NCBI GenBank assembly: GCA_964555585.1
Contig: CAZKSN010000006.1
Coordinates: 1-60,905, forward strand
Direction: 5' to 3'
DNA: 60,905 nucleotides
Source: CAZKSN01 sp964555585
GTDB lineage: Bacteria; Bacillota_I; Bacilli_A; RF39; UBA660
Numbering within the stretch: the stretch's first letter is position 1; every line of letters begins with the position of its first letter. A model generated the notes under the pieces. The model saw nothing but the letters and a program-made list of their open reading frames with translations. It was not told the DNA's origin and did no database searches. A program made the translations under genes and the position numbers. This document shows, one piece after another, positions 50,003-58,998 of this stretch.

Positions 50003-50746
50003 TTATATATTAAAGTTTTCTAAATATTGATTATATGCTTTAATTTCACTGGTATTATTATATACTTTTAACTTATATTCTTCATTTTTTTCTTTAATTA
50101 TCTTTTTTATAAAATATTTAGTTAAATAAGGATTTCTTATAAATAAAGGTCCAATGGTATATGTTGCAAAAAAGTTTTTATATGTGTAACCTTCATTATT
50201 GTCTTTCGGCATATTGCCGGTTCCTACCTGTAATTTTATAATAGGTGAATTATTATCAAAAATCGTTCCGCATCTGTTTTGGAAGCCTATAATTTTTTTA
50301 TCAATTAAATTACAAGAGCCGACTATTTCTCCAACAATTCTAAATTTAGAAGCATTTTCTAAATCAGAAAAATTTATTATTTTTGTAAAATATGGAAAAA
50401 TATCCAAACAATCTATTTTATTGTTATTAAAATCTATAATATATTTACCAAACAACTCATAAGAATTACCTGTTAGAAAGAAATATTTATTATTTTCAAT
50501 GGCTTCAATGATATCTTTCTTTCTTTTCAGCAAATCATTTAGTACAATTAATTGAGAGTTTTCAGAACCCATGCCTATATAGAATATATCATACTCTTTA
50601 AAATTAATTTCATCTCCAACAGTTAAAAAGTGAATCTCTGTTTTAACAGTCTGTCTTTCAAATTCTTTTTTTAAAGCTCTTATGTTTCCATTTTCACCAT
50701 ATAAATTCATTAAGTCATAATAGAGATGTGCTATCTTAACCTTCAT
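50003..50746 (-). CDS. gatD: GatD-like glutamine amidotransferase lacking catalytic Cys/His
   Basis: 247 residues, overlapping murT by 11 bp as its normal partner. It matches GatD throughout (MKVKIAHLYYDLMNLYGENGNI, IFYIGMGSENSQ). The nucleophile elbow reads LTGNSYELFG, with Gly93 where Staphylococcus GatD has Cys94 in CGGYQ, and the His region reads GFQNRCGT with Arg158 in place of His189. As read it should not hydrolyse glutamine. It may act as a scaffold, with MurT using free ammonia, or Cys159 may take over; both are speculation. Confidence 0.88.
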   Translation of the reverse strand: MKVKIAHLYYDLMNLYGENGNIRALKKEFERQTVKTEIHFLTVGDEINFKEYDIFYIGMGSENSQLIVLNDLLKRKKDIIEAIENNKYFFLTGNSYELFGKYIIDFNNNKIDCLDIFPYFTKIINFSDLENASKFRIVGEIVGSCNLIDKKIIGFQNRCGTIFDNNSPIIKLQVGTGNMPKDNNEGYTYKNFFATYTIGPLFIRNPYLTKYFIKKIIKEKNEEYKLKVYNNTSEIKAYNQYLENFNI

Positions 50747-52076
50747 ATTTTACCTCTTTTTTTAATAAATCTTTTAATATAATCTCCATATCAAAACATA
50801 CCATTGAATATATGGTTCCTTTTGTCTTATTTTTCAAAATAGAAATTATATCATTCATATCGTTTACTAATAATAATTTATTACTTTTTATTCCTGCATA
50901 TTCTAATCTGGTTAAAATATCATATTTAAATCTTCCGATGATAACTATTTTATCAATATTACTATTATTCAATTCTTCAAAATCAATATCCCAAATCCAT
51001 GAAATATCATTTTCTTTATACCTTCTTGATGAATTTTCAAATCCTAAAACTATAGTTTTTCTACCAGATTCATTTATTATATAATCTATAGATTGCTTAT
51101 AACTTAAATTATTTTCATTTTTGCTAACAAGCATCTGCCATTTTCTGTTGTTTATTGAATATATATTTAATCTTTTTGGCAGCAACATTTTTTCATTCAT
51201 GGCATATAATATTTTTTCTTTAGGAATATTTAAAACATTAACTAAAGAATAAACTGCAGTTATATAATACACTGAATAAAAGAAACTGGATGGAAGATTT
51301 ATTTTTTCCTTATTTATATATATAACCTTATTATTTAAATCTATATTATGAGCCATAAAATCCAATTCAGGTCTTTTAAAATCACATTTAGAACAATAAT
51401 AGTTTCCTATATGTCCATAATGGTAATATATATATTTTAGTTTAGTATTACATATGGGACAATATGCACTGTCAATATTGTGCAGAGAACTTTTTATTGA
51501 ATATTTGTTTTTTTCAACTCCATAATATGTTACTTTATCATGATTTATACCATATCTTCTTACTAAAGGATCATCTGCATTTAAAATTAAATGAAGATTT
51601 GGTGTGATTACCTTTTTAATTTCTTCAAATATAAATTCCGGATGAGCATTTCTTGGTGGCTGATCTCTTGTAATATTAGTAATAATTAGGTGAGTAGGGT
51701 GAAAAAAAACAAATATATCTTTCATATGTCTTTCATCTAATTCCATAAGTAATACTTCTTTTTTAACAACTCCTGTCAATGTAGAGTTATTTAATATCAA
51801 AGATGTTATTCCATTCAGTGTATTACTTCCGGATTTGTTATAAATGACAGATTTGTCAGATAGTTTTAAAATATGTGATATTAGTTCAATAGATGAGCTT
51901 TTACCGCTTGAACCGGTAACTCCGATAATGAGATCAGGTAATTTAATTTCTTTTAAAATATCTGGGTATATTCTTCTTGCAATATATCCGCCAATTACTG
52001 AGCCTTCCTTATGAACTAGCAACTTGCTCATAAAGTTAGCTAATTTGCACATAAATATTGAAATAAATTTTTTCAT
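50736..52076 (-). CDS. murT: lipid II isoglutaminyl synthase subunit MurT
   Basis: 446 residues from ATG 52076 (GAGATGAT just upstream on the minus strand). Mur-ligase plan: ATP loop GVTGSSGKSSS, NITRDQPPR, a zinc ribbon CPIC...CSKC (about 210-235) typical of MurT, and the C-terminal domain with DISWIWDIDFE carrying the conserved Asp. With GatD, MurT amidates D-Glu of lipid II. The window thus implies a peptidoglycan wall, unlike true mycoplasmas. Confidence 0.93.
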   Translation of the reverse strand: MKKFISIFMCKLANFMSKLLVHKEGSVIGGYIARRIYPDILKEIKLPDLIIGVTGSSGKSSSIELISHILKLSDKSVIYNKSGSNTLNGITSLILNNSTLTGVVKKEVLLMELDERHMKDIFVFFHPTHLIITNITRDQPPRNAHPEFIFEEIKKVITPNLHLILNADDPLVRRYGINHDKVTYYGVEKNKYSIKSSLHNIDSAYCPICNTKLKYIYYHYGHIGNYYCSKCDFKRPELDFMAHNIDLNNKVIYINKEKINLPSSFFYSVYYITAVYSLVNVLNIPKEKILYAMNEKMLLPKRLNIYSINNRKWQMLVSKNENNLSYKQSIDYIINESGRKTIVLGFENSSRRYKENDISWIWDIDFEELNNSNIDKIVIIGRFKYDILTRLEYAGIKSNKLLLVNDMNDIISILKNKTKGTIYSMVCFDMEIILKDLLKKEVKYEG

Positions 52077-52208
52077 AATTATCATCTCTATTTATTATTT
52101 TATAACGTGTTTAGATTAAAGTCAATTTTATCATTAAATATCTAGTTTTGTCGAAACTAATGAAATAATAATAATTATATTCTAAAATATAATAAAGGTG
52201 AAAAAAAT

Positions 52209-52439
52209 ATGAATATGATATATCAAGATGACACATTATATGTAGATCTATCAGGTGAATTAGGTGCTAAAGAAATGAATATTATGAGAGAAAGAGTATT
52301 CAGTGTATTGAACCAATATGAAGTTGATAATGTGGTAATAAATGCAAAAGGAGTTTTTAAATTGAACAGACATATGATGAACAGTTTTGTAAATGAGTAT
52401 AAAAGAAACTATAAGGGTAATATACTGATTGACTTATAA
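52209..52439 (+). CDS. short STAS-like protein without phospho-Ser site
   Basis: 76 residues resembling a trimmed anti-sigma-antagonist (STAS) fold: TLYVDLSGELGAKEMNIMRERVF, VDNVVINAKGVFKLNRHMM. The conserved Asp-Ser-Ser-Gly switch is replaced by LNRH, so phospho-control seems absent, and the last helix is missing. AGGTGA ribosome site; followed by a bidirectional terminator. The fold call is tentative. Confidence 0.6.
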   Translation: MNMIYQDDTLYVDLSGELGAKEMNIMRERVFSVLNQYEVDNVVINAKGVFKLNRHMMNSFVNEYKRNYKGNILIDL

Positions 52440-52440
52440 T

Positions 52441-52475
52441 AAAAAAAGTAATACTTTTATTATATTACTTTTTTA
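52441..52475. terminator. bidirectional terminator between convergent genes
   Basis: AAAAAAGTAATA/TATTACTTTTTT stem with a 9-nt loop; T runs on both strands. Confidence 0.8.
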
Positions 52476-52667
52476 TTTAGCTAATGTTAATGTTTCAGGT
52501 TTAGGTGCATATCTTCTAATTACTCTTTTGATTTCACCTTCCACGATACAACCATTACTTATTAAATAATCCAATTCATTTGATGATACAATAAAATCAA
52601 TTGATTTACATTCTCCTACTTCAAGATTATTGATTATATTGTCTAGTTTTTCTAAATTACTATACAT
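52473..52667 (-). CDS. hypothetical small protein, 64 aa
   Basis: Not recognised. Start at ATG 52667 because GGGAGGA lies just upstream; a longer frame to 52712 runs through that site. Sequence MYSNLEKLDNIINNLEVGE..., two short helices and a Pro/Thr tail RRYAPKPETLTLAK. Soluble. Confidence 0.65.
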   Translation of the reverse strand: MYSNLEKLDNIINNLEVGECKSIDFIVSSNELDYLISNGCIVEGEIKRVIRRYAPKPETLTLAK

Positions 52668-52726
52668 AATATGTCCTCCCGATGCAGTATTATAACATAA
52701 TATTGCTTTCAAGTAAAATATAAAGT

Positions 52727-53539
52727 TTATTTTGTTAAAAATAATTTTAAATTATCACTTTTAAATGAGAAATCCTTTAACATTACATCAATAATATCTT
52801 CTTTAAATGGAAGAATTTCTTTTATGAATCTTCTAAATAAATTGAAAGATTCAATAGCCATTTGATGCACAGTAATCATTTCAGAAATAGTAGAGTTGCA
52901 TTCTGTACTGTATTGTTTAATTAACTTTCCGTTGCTCCAGTATTTTTCATTTAAACTTAAAGCCTCATCCGCTTCAGCTTTTGCAGATAATTCATATGTT
53001 TTTCTGCCTTTTCTATTATCAATATCTTTTCCTTTTTTACATGTACTCATTACATAGGTATATTCTTCATTTGGTTTATCATCATAATAATTGCTTAATT
53101 TATAATTAATAGTTTCTTCAATATTATGTTTTTTTGTACTACTTTTAAAATTAAAGAATAATTCATGGCTGTTAATAAAAAAATTCATATATCCATATAA
53201 TTCACTCCATATAGTTAAACTGGGATTGCTTGATAAATTCATTTCAATATAATCTGAATTTCCATTTTTAAAACTGTTAAAACAATATAAATAACCATTA
53301 TATGTTTCAAAATTCTGCACTTCTGGTGTTGTGTCATCATATTTAACATTATCACTTTCAATTTTTGTAACATAGCCAAATTTAGCCGGTATATTTTTCT
53401 TTATATCTTTGTTACATATTTTTTTATATTGAATATAACCAATTTTTTTATCCTTTTCATTCAATATTACCCATCTGGTATCATGTATTTTTTTAACTTT
53501 ATATCCTAAAACATTAATAAATCTTAATTGTTTTTCCAT
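52727..53539 (-). CDS. hypothetical protein, 270 aa
   Basis: Not recognised. The first half is beta-rich (RWVILNEKDKKIGYIQYKKI, FGYVTKIESDNVKYD, FETYNGYLYCFNSF, DYIEMNLSS); a charged segment CKKGKDIDNRKGRKTYELSAKAEA near residue 165 is followed by a helical C-terminus. Soluble, no signal peptide. AAGGAGAA ribosome site on the minus strand; followed by the 64-residue gene. Confidence 0.7.
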   Translation of the reverse strand: MEKQLRFINVLGYKVKKIHDTRWVILNEKDKKIGYIQYKKICNKDIKKNIPAKFGYVTKIESDNVKYDDTTPEVQNFETYNGYLYCFNSFKNGNSDYIEMNLSSNPSLTIWSELYGYMNFFINSHELFFNFKSSTKKHNIEETINYKLSNYYDDKPNEEYTYVMSTCKKGKDIDNRKGRKTYELSAKAEADEALSLNEKYWSNGKLIKQYSTECNSTISEMITVHQMAIESFNLFRRFIKEILPFKEDIIDVMLKDFSFKSDNLKLFLTK

Positions 53540-53617
53540 AATTTCTCCTTAAAAATAATTAATTTATATTATAATTCTTTTATAAATAAATGTAAATTAT
53601 TTTATTATAAAAATCTT

Positions 53618-54379
53618 TTATACTTTTGGTAAATAGCCTGTTTCCTCATAATCGGCCCAGATTAAATTGCCATTAAAAATTTTGGCCAGTTCTTCTTTGT
53701 TCTTATTAGTAATGTGATAGAAGAGAAGAGGTATTTCTTTAGCTATTACTTTTTTAAACAATTTATTATTTTTCACGTGATTAATTGAATATGCTATAAA
53801 ATCATATTTATATCTAAATACTGAATATTTAAATAAAAGTTTATTTAAAAATATTTTATTTGGAAATAATAGAGGTCCCAGTAATCCGACTTTTGCATTC
53901 GGATCATATTTTTTATATATTTTTGAAATCTTTGGATAATAACTCTGAATGGCATATTCACCCTTATAGTTTATTAATATTTTACTCAATTCTTTAGACA
54001 GTCTTTTAATCCTCCAAAAATTGACTGTGACCTTTAATTCAATTAATAGTGGAACTTTACCATCAACCAATTCCAGTACTTCTTTAAGAGATGAAATTTT
54101 ACTATCAGTATTCAGCAATTTTAAATTCTTTAAATCACTTAAAGTATATTTTGAAATATCCTTTTTAATTCCGGCAATCCTTTTCAATGTTTTATCGTGA
54201 AATATGATAATTTCATTATCTTTTGTTAATCTAATATCTATTTCTACTGGATAGCCCTTATTTATTGCAGAAGCTATTGATTCCAAAGTATTTTCTATTA
54301 TATTATTTTTAATATCCTGTAATCCTCTGTGTGCAATAGGTGAGTTTTTCAGCCAATCGGCATTCAATTCATTTTTCAT
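53618..54379 (-). CDS. glycerophosphodiester phosphodiesterase
   Basis: 253 residues with GDPD motifs: IAHRGLQDIKNNIIENT near residue 15, EIDIRLTKDNEIIIFHD near 52 and IELKVT near 117, which carry the metal ligands and catalytic His pair. It cleaves glycerophosphodiesters to glycerol-3-phosphate. No signal peptide, so cytosolic lipid-headgroup turnover is likely, possibly linked to the lipid kinase at 35.7 kb. Confidence 0.92.
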   Translation of the reverse strand: MKNELNADWLKNSPIAHRGLQDIKNNIIENTLESIASAINKGYPVEIDIRLTKDNEIIIFHDKTLKRIAGIKKDISKYTLSDLKNLKLLNTDSKISSLKEVLELVDGKVPLLIELKVTVNFWRIKRLSKELSKILINYKGEYAIQSYYPKISKIYKKYDPNAKVGLLGPLLFPNKIFLNKLLFKYSVFRYKYDFIAYSINHVKNNKLFKKVIAKEIPLLFYHITNKNKEELAKIFNGNLIWADYEETGYLPKV

Positions 54380-54507
54380 AAATACTCCAAACGTTTAATG
54401 ATATAATTTTACCATAATCATATATAGTTATAAAGTATAAAAAACATATATCATTGACAATTATTATTTTATGTATAATAATAATTACTGTAACAGAGGA
54501 GATTATT

Positions 54508-55308
54508 ATGTTAGAAAGAAAAATAAAAAGATTGCCATATTTGGAAGAAATAAATATGTGTGATAATGAGAATGCAATTGCTATATTTAAAATTCAAGAT
54601 CCTGATGAACCGCGTACTCTTTTTAACAGTGGAGAATGCTGTCATTGCTTAGGAAGATATGAAATGAGACACTACAGACTTGAGAATAAAAAATCAGTTT
54701 TAAAAAACAGCTGGGAGGTAAACAGTTACTGGTATGGTGGATATAAATGGCAAATATTACATGATTATGGATTTTATCTGGTTGAAGATCCGGTAGGAGT
54801 TGTAATAGGTGTATATGACTGGATTAATAGTAAATTTGTTATTGAAATGAGACAGTTTGGCATTTATACTGATTTCATTGATATTTGTTCTCGTGATCAT
54901 AAAGCTAAAGATTTTTTAAAAATGTATGGTGCATTTGTAGGAATTTTCAATATAACAACTGAATATAAAGAAGATGATGAAATATGTTATACCAATCCGA
55001 TAACTTTAGAAAATATAAGTGTTAGTTTTCCTAAAATGAATGAGTCATATATTGCTATATTAAATATGGACGGATCAATTAGAAATAATTGTCTATTTAA
55101 GGGAAATTCATTGGATACAGTAACTGAAATAATAAATTTAAATGAATTTGGTTCTCTAGAAAATTTTAAGAATACAGTAAGACAGAAAATGGAAGCTGAT
55201 AGAATTAAACAAAAAGAAATATTTAATGCCTCATTGAAAGAAACTGAATTTGGCATTACAACACCTTATCTAGATGATGAGGTTATGAGAATTTTAAGAA
55301 AAAAATAA
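54508..55308 (+). CDS. hypothetical protein, 266 aa
   Basis: Not recognised. Start at ATG 54508 (GAGGAGAT upstream). Features: a CCHC cluster GECCHCLGRYEMRHY near residue 50, Trp/Tyr-rich WEVNSYWYGGYKWQILHDYG near 75, a beta region DPVGVVIGVYDW and a helical C-terminus NFKNTVRQKMEADRIKQK. The Cys/His cluster could bind a metal, but only one cluster is seen. Soluble. TTGACA and TATAAT boxes precede it with only 14-bp spacing. Confidence 0.7.
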   Translation: MLERKIKRLPYLEEINMCDNENAIAIFKIQDPDEPRTLFNSGECCHCLGRYEMRHYRLENKKSVLKNSWEVNSYWYGGYKWQILHDYGFYLVEDPVGVVIGVYDWINSKFVIEMRQFGIYTDFIDICSRDHKAKDFLKMYGAFVGIFNITTEYKEDDEICYTNPITLENISVSFPKMNESYIAILNMDGSIRNNCLFKGNSLDTVTEIINLNEFGSLENFKNTVRQKMEADRIKQKEIFNASLKETEFGITTPYLDDEVMRILRKK

Positions 55309-55338
55309 AAAGCTATTAAAATTTTAATAGCTTTTTTT
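55307..55338. terminator. bidirectional terminator, also for tRNA-Glu
   Basis: AAAAAGCTATTAAAA with its exact reverse complement, T runs on both strands; it ends the 266-residue gene on plus and the tRNA-Gln-gltX-tRNA-Glu transcript on minus. Confidence 0.85.
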
Positions 55339-55346
55339 ATTATAAT

Positions 55347-55422
55347 TGGTGACCCGTACGGGATTTGAACCCGTGAATGCTGCCTTGAGAGGGCAGTGTG
55401 TTAACCATTTCACCAACGGGCC
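55347..55422 (-). tRNA. tRNA-Glu (CTC anticodon)
   Basis: 76 nt including encoded CCA. Acceptor GGCCCGT/ACGGGTC, anticodon stem CTGCC/GGCAG with loop CTCTCAA (anticodon CTC, reads GAG), T-arm ACGGGTTCAAATCCCGT. It starts 11 bp after the gltX stop on the same strand. Confidence 0.95.
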
Positions 55423-55433
55423 ATAAGAATATT

Positions 55434-57083
55434 TTAAATATTCATTAATTTATTAAAATATTCTATTCTTTTTAATATCTTATCTTTACCTAGTAATTTC
55501 AATATTTCATATAAATCAGGTGTCATTGTTCTTCCTGTAGAGATAACTCTTATAAGTTCACAAATATCGCCTACATGACCTTTAAAACTATCTGGGTTGC
55601 TTTTATATTCTTTTACCTCTGCTGCAAATCCATTCTTACCAGCAAATTCTTTGACTGTATTAAACCAGGTATCCTTATCAGCTTTTTCATTATAAAATTC
55701 ATTTAAGTAATTTTTTATCAGCTTTGAACTATAAAAATTTTTAATTTCTATATTTTCATACTTGCATTCTTCATAAAACAACTCTTCATACATATAATAT
55801 ATTTGATTTTTAATTTCACCATAACTTCCAAAATCTTTTCTTGGTCTGGAAACTTCACGCTCTATATTCAAGATATTTATCGTATAATCTTTATTTTTAT
55901 TTAATAAATCCTTAAAGCTTTTATCAAATTCAGCTGTCCATATTAACAAGTTTTCATATATATCTTTTGCTTTTAATCTAGAAAAGTAATTTTTAGAAAT
56001 ATTCAATAATTTTTCTAAATCAAATAATGAACCGCTTGTTGTCATTTTATCAAAAGTAAACTTAAAGTCTCTGAAACTTTTATCCTGATTCTGCAGATAC
56101 CACATCTCAAAGTTTGAATTTAACAGAGTGGCAAAATATAACTTAATTGCTTCTACAGGAATACCTTTTTCATGATAGAAACTAACCGCGGCTTCAGGAT
56201 CCTTTCTTTTACTTATTTTTCTGATACTGTTATTATCCTTTATGCAGAGCGGTAATATGTGAGCAAATTTTGGAACTTTGAATCCAAAAGCATTCCATAT
56301 TTCTAAATGATAAGGTACAGAGGATATATAGGAATCATCTCTTGTAACGATAGTGACTCTCATAAGATAATCATCTACAACGTGAGCAAAGGCATATGGA
56401 GGAATACCGTCTGATTTTAATAACACATGATCAATATCATTTTCTGGTAATTCAATGGTACCTTTTATTAAATCCTTAAAGCTTATTTTCTTATTAAAAT
56501 CTCCGGCACTTTTCAATCTTATTACATATTTTTCTCCTTTGCTGATTTTATTTTTTATTTCTTCAATTGTAAGATTTCTGCATTTGGCATACTTTCCATA
56601 ATATCCAACTCTGTCTTTTTTTGTTTCTTGAACATTACGCATTGCTTCTAAATCATTTTCAGTGCAAAAACATGGATAAGCTTTTCCAACAGATACTAAA
56701 TATTTAGCAAATGCTGCATATATTTCTTTTCTTTCAGATTGAACATATGGTCCATAATTTCCACCATCTATTGGATTTTCATCAATTTTATAATTATAGG
56801 CCTTTAAGTCCTGAAATATTAAATTAACTCCATTTTCAATGGCTCTTTTATCATCAGTATCCTCTATTCTTAATATAAAAACACCATTACTTTGGTGTGC
56901 ATATACTTCCGGAATAAAAGATGCAAACAGGTTGCCTAAATGCATTCTTCCAGTTGGAGAAGGTGCAAATCTACATACTTCTTTTCCGTCTGAAAGATTT
57001 CTCATAGGATATAATTTTTCATAATCCTCTATAGTATTTTTCACTTCTGGAAATAATAATTCAGCCAATTCTCTATAATTCAT
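55434..57083 (-). CDS. gltX: glutamyl-tRNA synthetase
   Basis: 549 residues, longer than the usual 480-500, with about 25 extra residues before the active site. Class I motifs: CRFAPSPTGRMHLGNLFAS, LRIEDTDDKRA and the KMSKS equivalent KISKRKDPEA. It attaches Glu to tRNA-Glu; in bacteria lacking GlnRS the same enzyme also mischarges tRNA-Gln for GatCAB. The tRNA-Gln gene is 17 bp upstream and the tRNA-Glu gene 11 bp downstream on the same strand. AAGGAAGTG ribosome site. Confidence 0.95.
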   Translation of the reverse strand: MNYRELAELLFPEVKNTIEDYEKLYPMRNLSDGKEVCRFAPSPTGRMHLGNLFASFIPEVYAHQSNGVFILRIEDTDDKRAIENGVNLIFQDLKAYNYKIDENPIDGGNYGPYVQSERKEIYAAFAKYLVSVGKAYPCFCTENDLEAMRNVQETKKDRVGYYGKYAKCRNLTIEEIKNKISKGEKYVIRLKSAGDFNKKISFKDLIKGTIELPENDIDHVLLKSDGIPPYAFAHVVDDYLMRVTIVTRDDSYISSVPYHLEIWNAFGFKVPKFAHILPLCIKDNNSIRKISKRKDPEAAVSFYHEKGIPVEAIKLYFATLLNSNFEMWYLQNQDKSFRDFKFTFDKMTTSGSLFDLEKLLNISKNYFSRLKAKDIYENLLIWTAEFDKSFKDLLNKNKDYTINILNIEREVSRPRKDFGSYGEIKNQIYYMYEELFYEECKYENIEIKNFYSSKLIKNYLNEFYNEKADKDTWFNTVKEFAGKNGFAAEVKEYKSNPDSFKGHVGDICELIRVISTGRTMTPDLYEILKLLGKDKILKRIEYFNKLMNI

Positions 57084-57100
57084 ATATTCACTTCCTTAAT

Positions 57101-57176
57101 TGGTTACCCCGGTTGGATTCGAACCAACGAAATACTGGAGTCAGAGTCCAGCGCCTTACCACTTGGCCACGGGGCA
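57101..57176 (-). tRNA. tRNA-Gln (CTG anticodon)
   Basis: 76 nt including encoded CCA. Acceptor TGCCCCG/CGGGGTA, anticodon stem CTGGA/TCCAG with loop CTCTGAC (anticodon CTG, reads CAG), T-arm GTTGGTTCGAATCCAAC. Immediately upstream of gltX on the same strand. Confidence 0.95.
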
Positions 57177-57280
57177 ATAAATATTTCATTAGTAATTATA
57201 CTATAATTATTTATATTTTTCTATTATAATTTTGATTTTATTATATTAAAAGAATATAATTAAGTAAAGGTAGGTAATAT

Positions 57281-57814
57281 ATGATTGAACAGATAAAACA
57301 ATTTTCAAACAATAATTTAGATGCAAACTATAAAATTAATGGTATTTATAAAATACCCGGTGAAAATGTATTGGGATATTATTCTAGAGGATTTATTAAT
57401 TTCAGTGCATGGTTAAAAAAACATGCCAGAGATAATATAAATAATCTGCATAGATATTTCAGTTATACATTCTTTCAATATGATGGAAATAATAGATTTA
57501 TTGGTTTTTTAAGTGATTTTCCTATGTATTTAAGGGATGATTCAATTGAATTGGACAGTGGTATATTAATTCAAAGATCATACTTCGGATATTCATTTGA
57601 AGAAGTTAGTAAAGAAAATTTAGGAAAAATATTTGCAGATGAAGACAGAACAAGATATTATCAGAATAATTTTAATTTATTTGCTCAAATGGCTTTTTGT
57701 AATAAAAATAAAATTAAGCCGGCCAGTGAGGAAGTATTGTATAAAATAAACAGTGACACTCAAAGAGGGGAAGAACTTGTTTTAAGACATAATAAAATTA
57801 ATGGAAAATACTGA
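57281..57814 (+). CDS. hypothetical protein, 177 aa
   Basis: Not recognised. Soluble, aromatic-rich (YYSRGFINFSAWLKKHARDN, YFSYTFFQYDGNNRFIGFLSD), mixed alpha/beta, no signal peptide. The ribosome site AAAGGTAGG sits just ahead of the ATG. Divergent from tRNA-Gln. Confidence 0.7.
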   Translation: MIEQIKQFSNNNLDANYKINGIYKIPGENVLGYYSRGFINFSAWLKKHARDNINNLHRYFSYTFFQYDGNNRFIGFLSDFPMYLRDDSIELDSGILIQRSYFGYSFEEVSKENLGKIFADEDRTRYYQNNFNLFAQMAFCNKNKIKPASEEVLYKINSDTQRGEELVLRHNKINGKY

Positions 57815-57819
57815 AAAAA

Positions 57820-57848
57820 TTGACAAAATATGAAAAAAATGATAAAAT
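57820..57848 (+). promoter_or_regulatory. sigma-A type promoter
   Basis: TTGACA, 17 bp, TAAAAT, about 35 bp before the ATG at 57883 with GGGGG ribosome site. Confidence 0.75.
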
Positions 57849-57882
57849 TTAATATGTTATTTTTATAAGGGGGCTTATTAAA

Positions 57883-58569
57883 ATGAACATATTAGGTATA
57901 TATTTAGTAATACAGTTATGGGCTAATTCAATTGGCTTAATTACAATTAATAAATATAATTCTATTGTAAATAAGAAAATTAAAGAGAGTGGCTACTATT
58001 ATTCTAAAAAAGATAGTATGTATCCTGCCAATGATTATATATTGAAAATTATATATTTTTTCATACCTTTTTATTATTGCTTCAAAGGAATAATGCTGCT
58101 AGATAAGACAAATAAGCAAAATATAGATAAGGTTATAAAATCTAAAGTAGAAACAGGTGAAATTAAAGATGTTATTAACTTAGATAATATGTTTTTTAAT
58201 GATCATGACATAGAATATAAAAGAAAACATTATTCTACTGCTTTTGCTCCAAAAGAACCATATAAAGCATCATCATTTAATGAAAGACATACTACTGAAG
58301 GAGAAATAATATTTGATACTTTTGATGAATCACAGCATAGTGGAATTACTCCTTTTGTAGATACAAATGTTAAATCAAATTCTAGAGATGTTATAGATTT
58401 AATGGAATTTTTAAACAATAAAAATAAAATTGAACAAGATATTTTCAATACACCTTTAGATAAATTAAAAGATTTTCATGCAGCTATGGGAAAAGTAATA
58501 GATTATAGAATTAGAACTGAAGATCCAATTTTAGTAAGAAAAAATAAAGATGAATCTAAAGTTGCTTAA
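57883..58569 (+). CDS. hypothetical membrane-anchored protein, 228 aa
   Basis: Not recognised. Two hydrophobic segments (about 3-20 and 51-70, ILKIIYFFIPFYYCFKGIMLL) followed by a long charged cytosolic-looking part with low complexity and NNKNKIEQD/HAAMGKVIDYRIR helices. Own promoter; the thrS T-box follows. Confidence 0.7.
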   Translation: MNILGIYLVIQLWANSIGLITINKYNSIVNKKIKESGYYYSKKDSMYPANDYILKIIYFFIPFYYCFKGIMLLDKTNKQNIDKVIKSKVETGEIKDVINLDNMFFNDHDIEYKRKHYSTAFAPKEPYKASSFNERHTTEGEIIFDTFDESQHSGITPFVDTNVKSNSRDVIDLMEFLNNKNKIEQDIFNTPLDKLKDFHAAMGKVIDYRIRTEDPILVRKNKDESKVA

Positions 58570-58636
58570 TAAAATATTTTATGTTAGAATATAATTATAA
58601 ATTATAGAAGAGGACACAATTATTAATAAATATTTT

Positions 58637-58791
58637 TAAGAGAGTTAGTGGATGGTGAAAACTAATATTATATATTAATAATTACTACCTTGGAGAGAGG
58701 TTAATAACCTACGTAAGGCGCGTTAAAGCTATTAAAGGTAAATAATGGATGGTACCGTGTTTAAAGCACTCCTTGAAAAGGGTGCTTTTTG
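58637..58791 (+). promoter_or_regulatory. T-box riboswitch of thrS (Thr)
   Basis: Stem I AAGAGAGTTAGTGGATGGTG, a specifier region with Thr codons ACT (58684-58686) and ACC (58687-58689), T-box ATGGTACCGTG near 58749-58759, and terminator AAAGCAC-TCCTT/AAGG-GTGCTTT with T run to 58790. It senses uncharged tRNA-Thr. Confidence 0.9.
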
Positions 58792-58812
58792 TTTATAAAA
58801 AGGAGATATAAG

Positions 58813-58998
58813 ATGTATGAAAATAAATTAAAGGAATTAAAAAGGGAATTAAGAACGATATTATTTGCTTTGGAAGTCAATAAAAGTACGAAAAAAGAAA
58901 TAACAGATTTTAAAAATAGAAGAAAAGAAATTGAATTAGAAATAAAACAAATATTATATAATCAATTATTAGAAGAGAAGGAAGGAAGAAAAATATGA
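58813..58998 (+). CDS. small coiled-coil protein between T-box and thrS, 61 aa
   Basis: Start at ATG 58813 behind AAGGAGAT. 61 residues, almost entirely charged helix: MYENKLKELKRELRTILFALE..., DFKNRRKEIELEIKQILYNQLLEEKEG. It overlaps thrS by 4 bp (ATGA) and is controlled by the same T-box. No family recognised; it could be a coupling leader peptide or a ThrRS partner. Confidence 0.65.
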   Translation: MYENKLKELKRELRTILFALEVNKSTKKEITDFKNRRKEIELEIKQILYNQLLEEKEGRKI

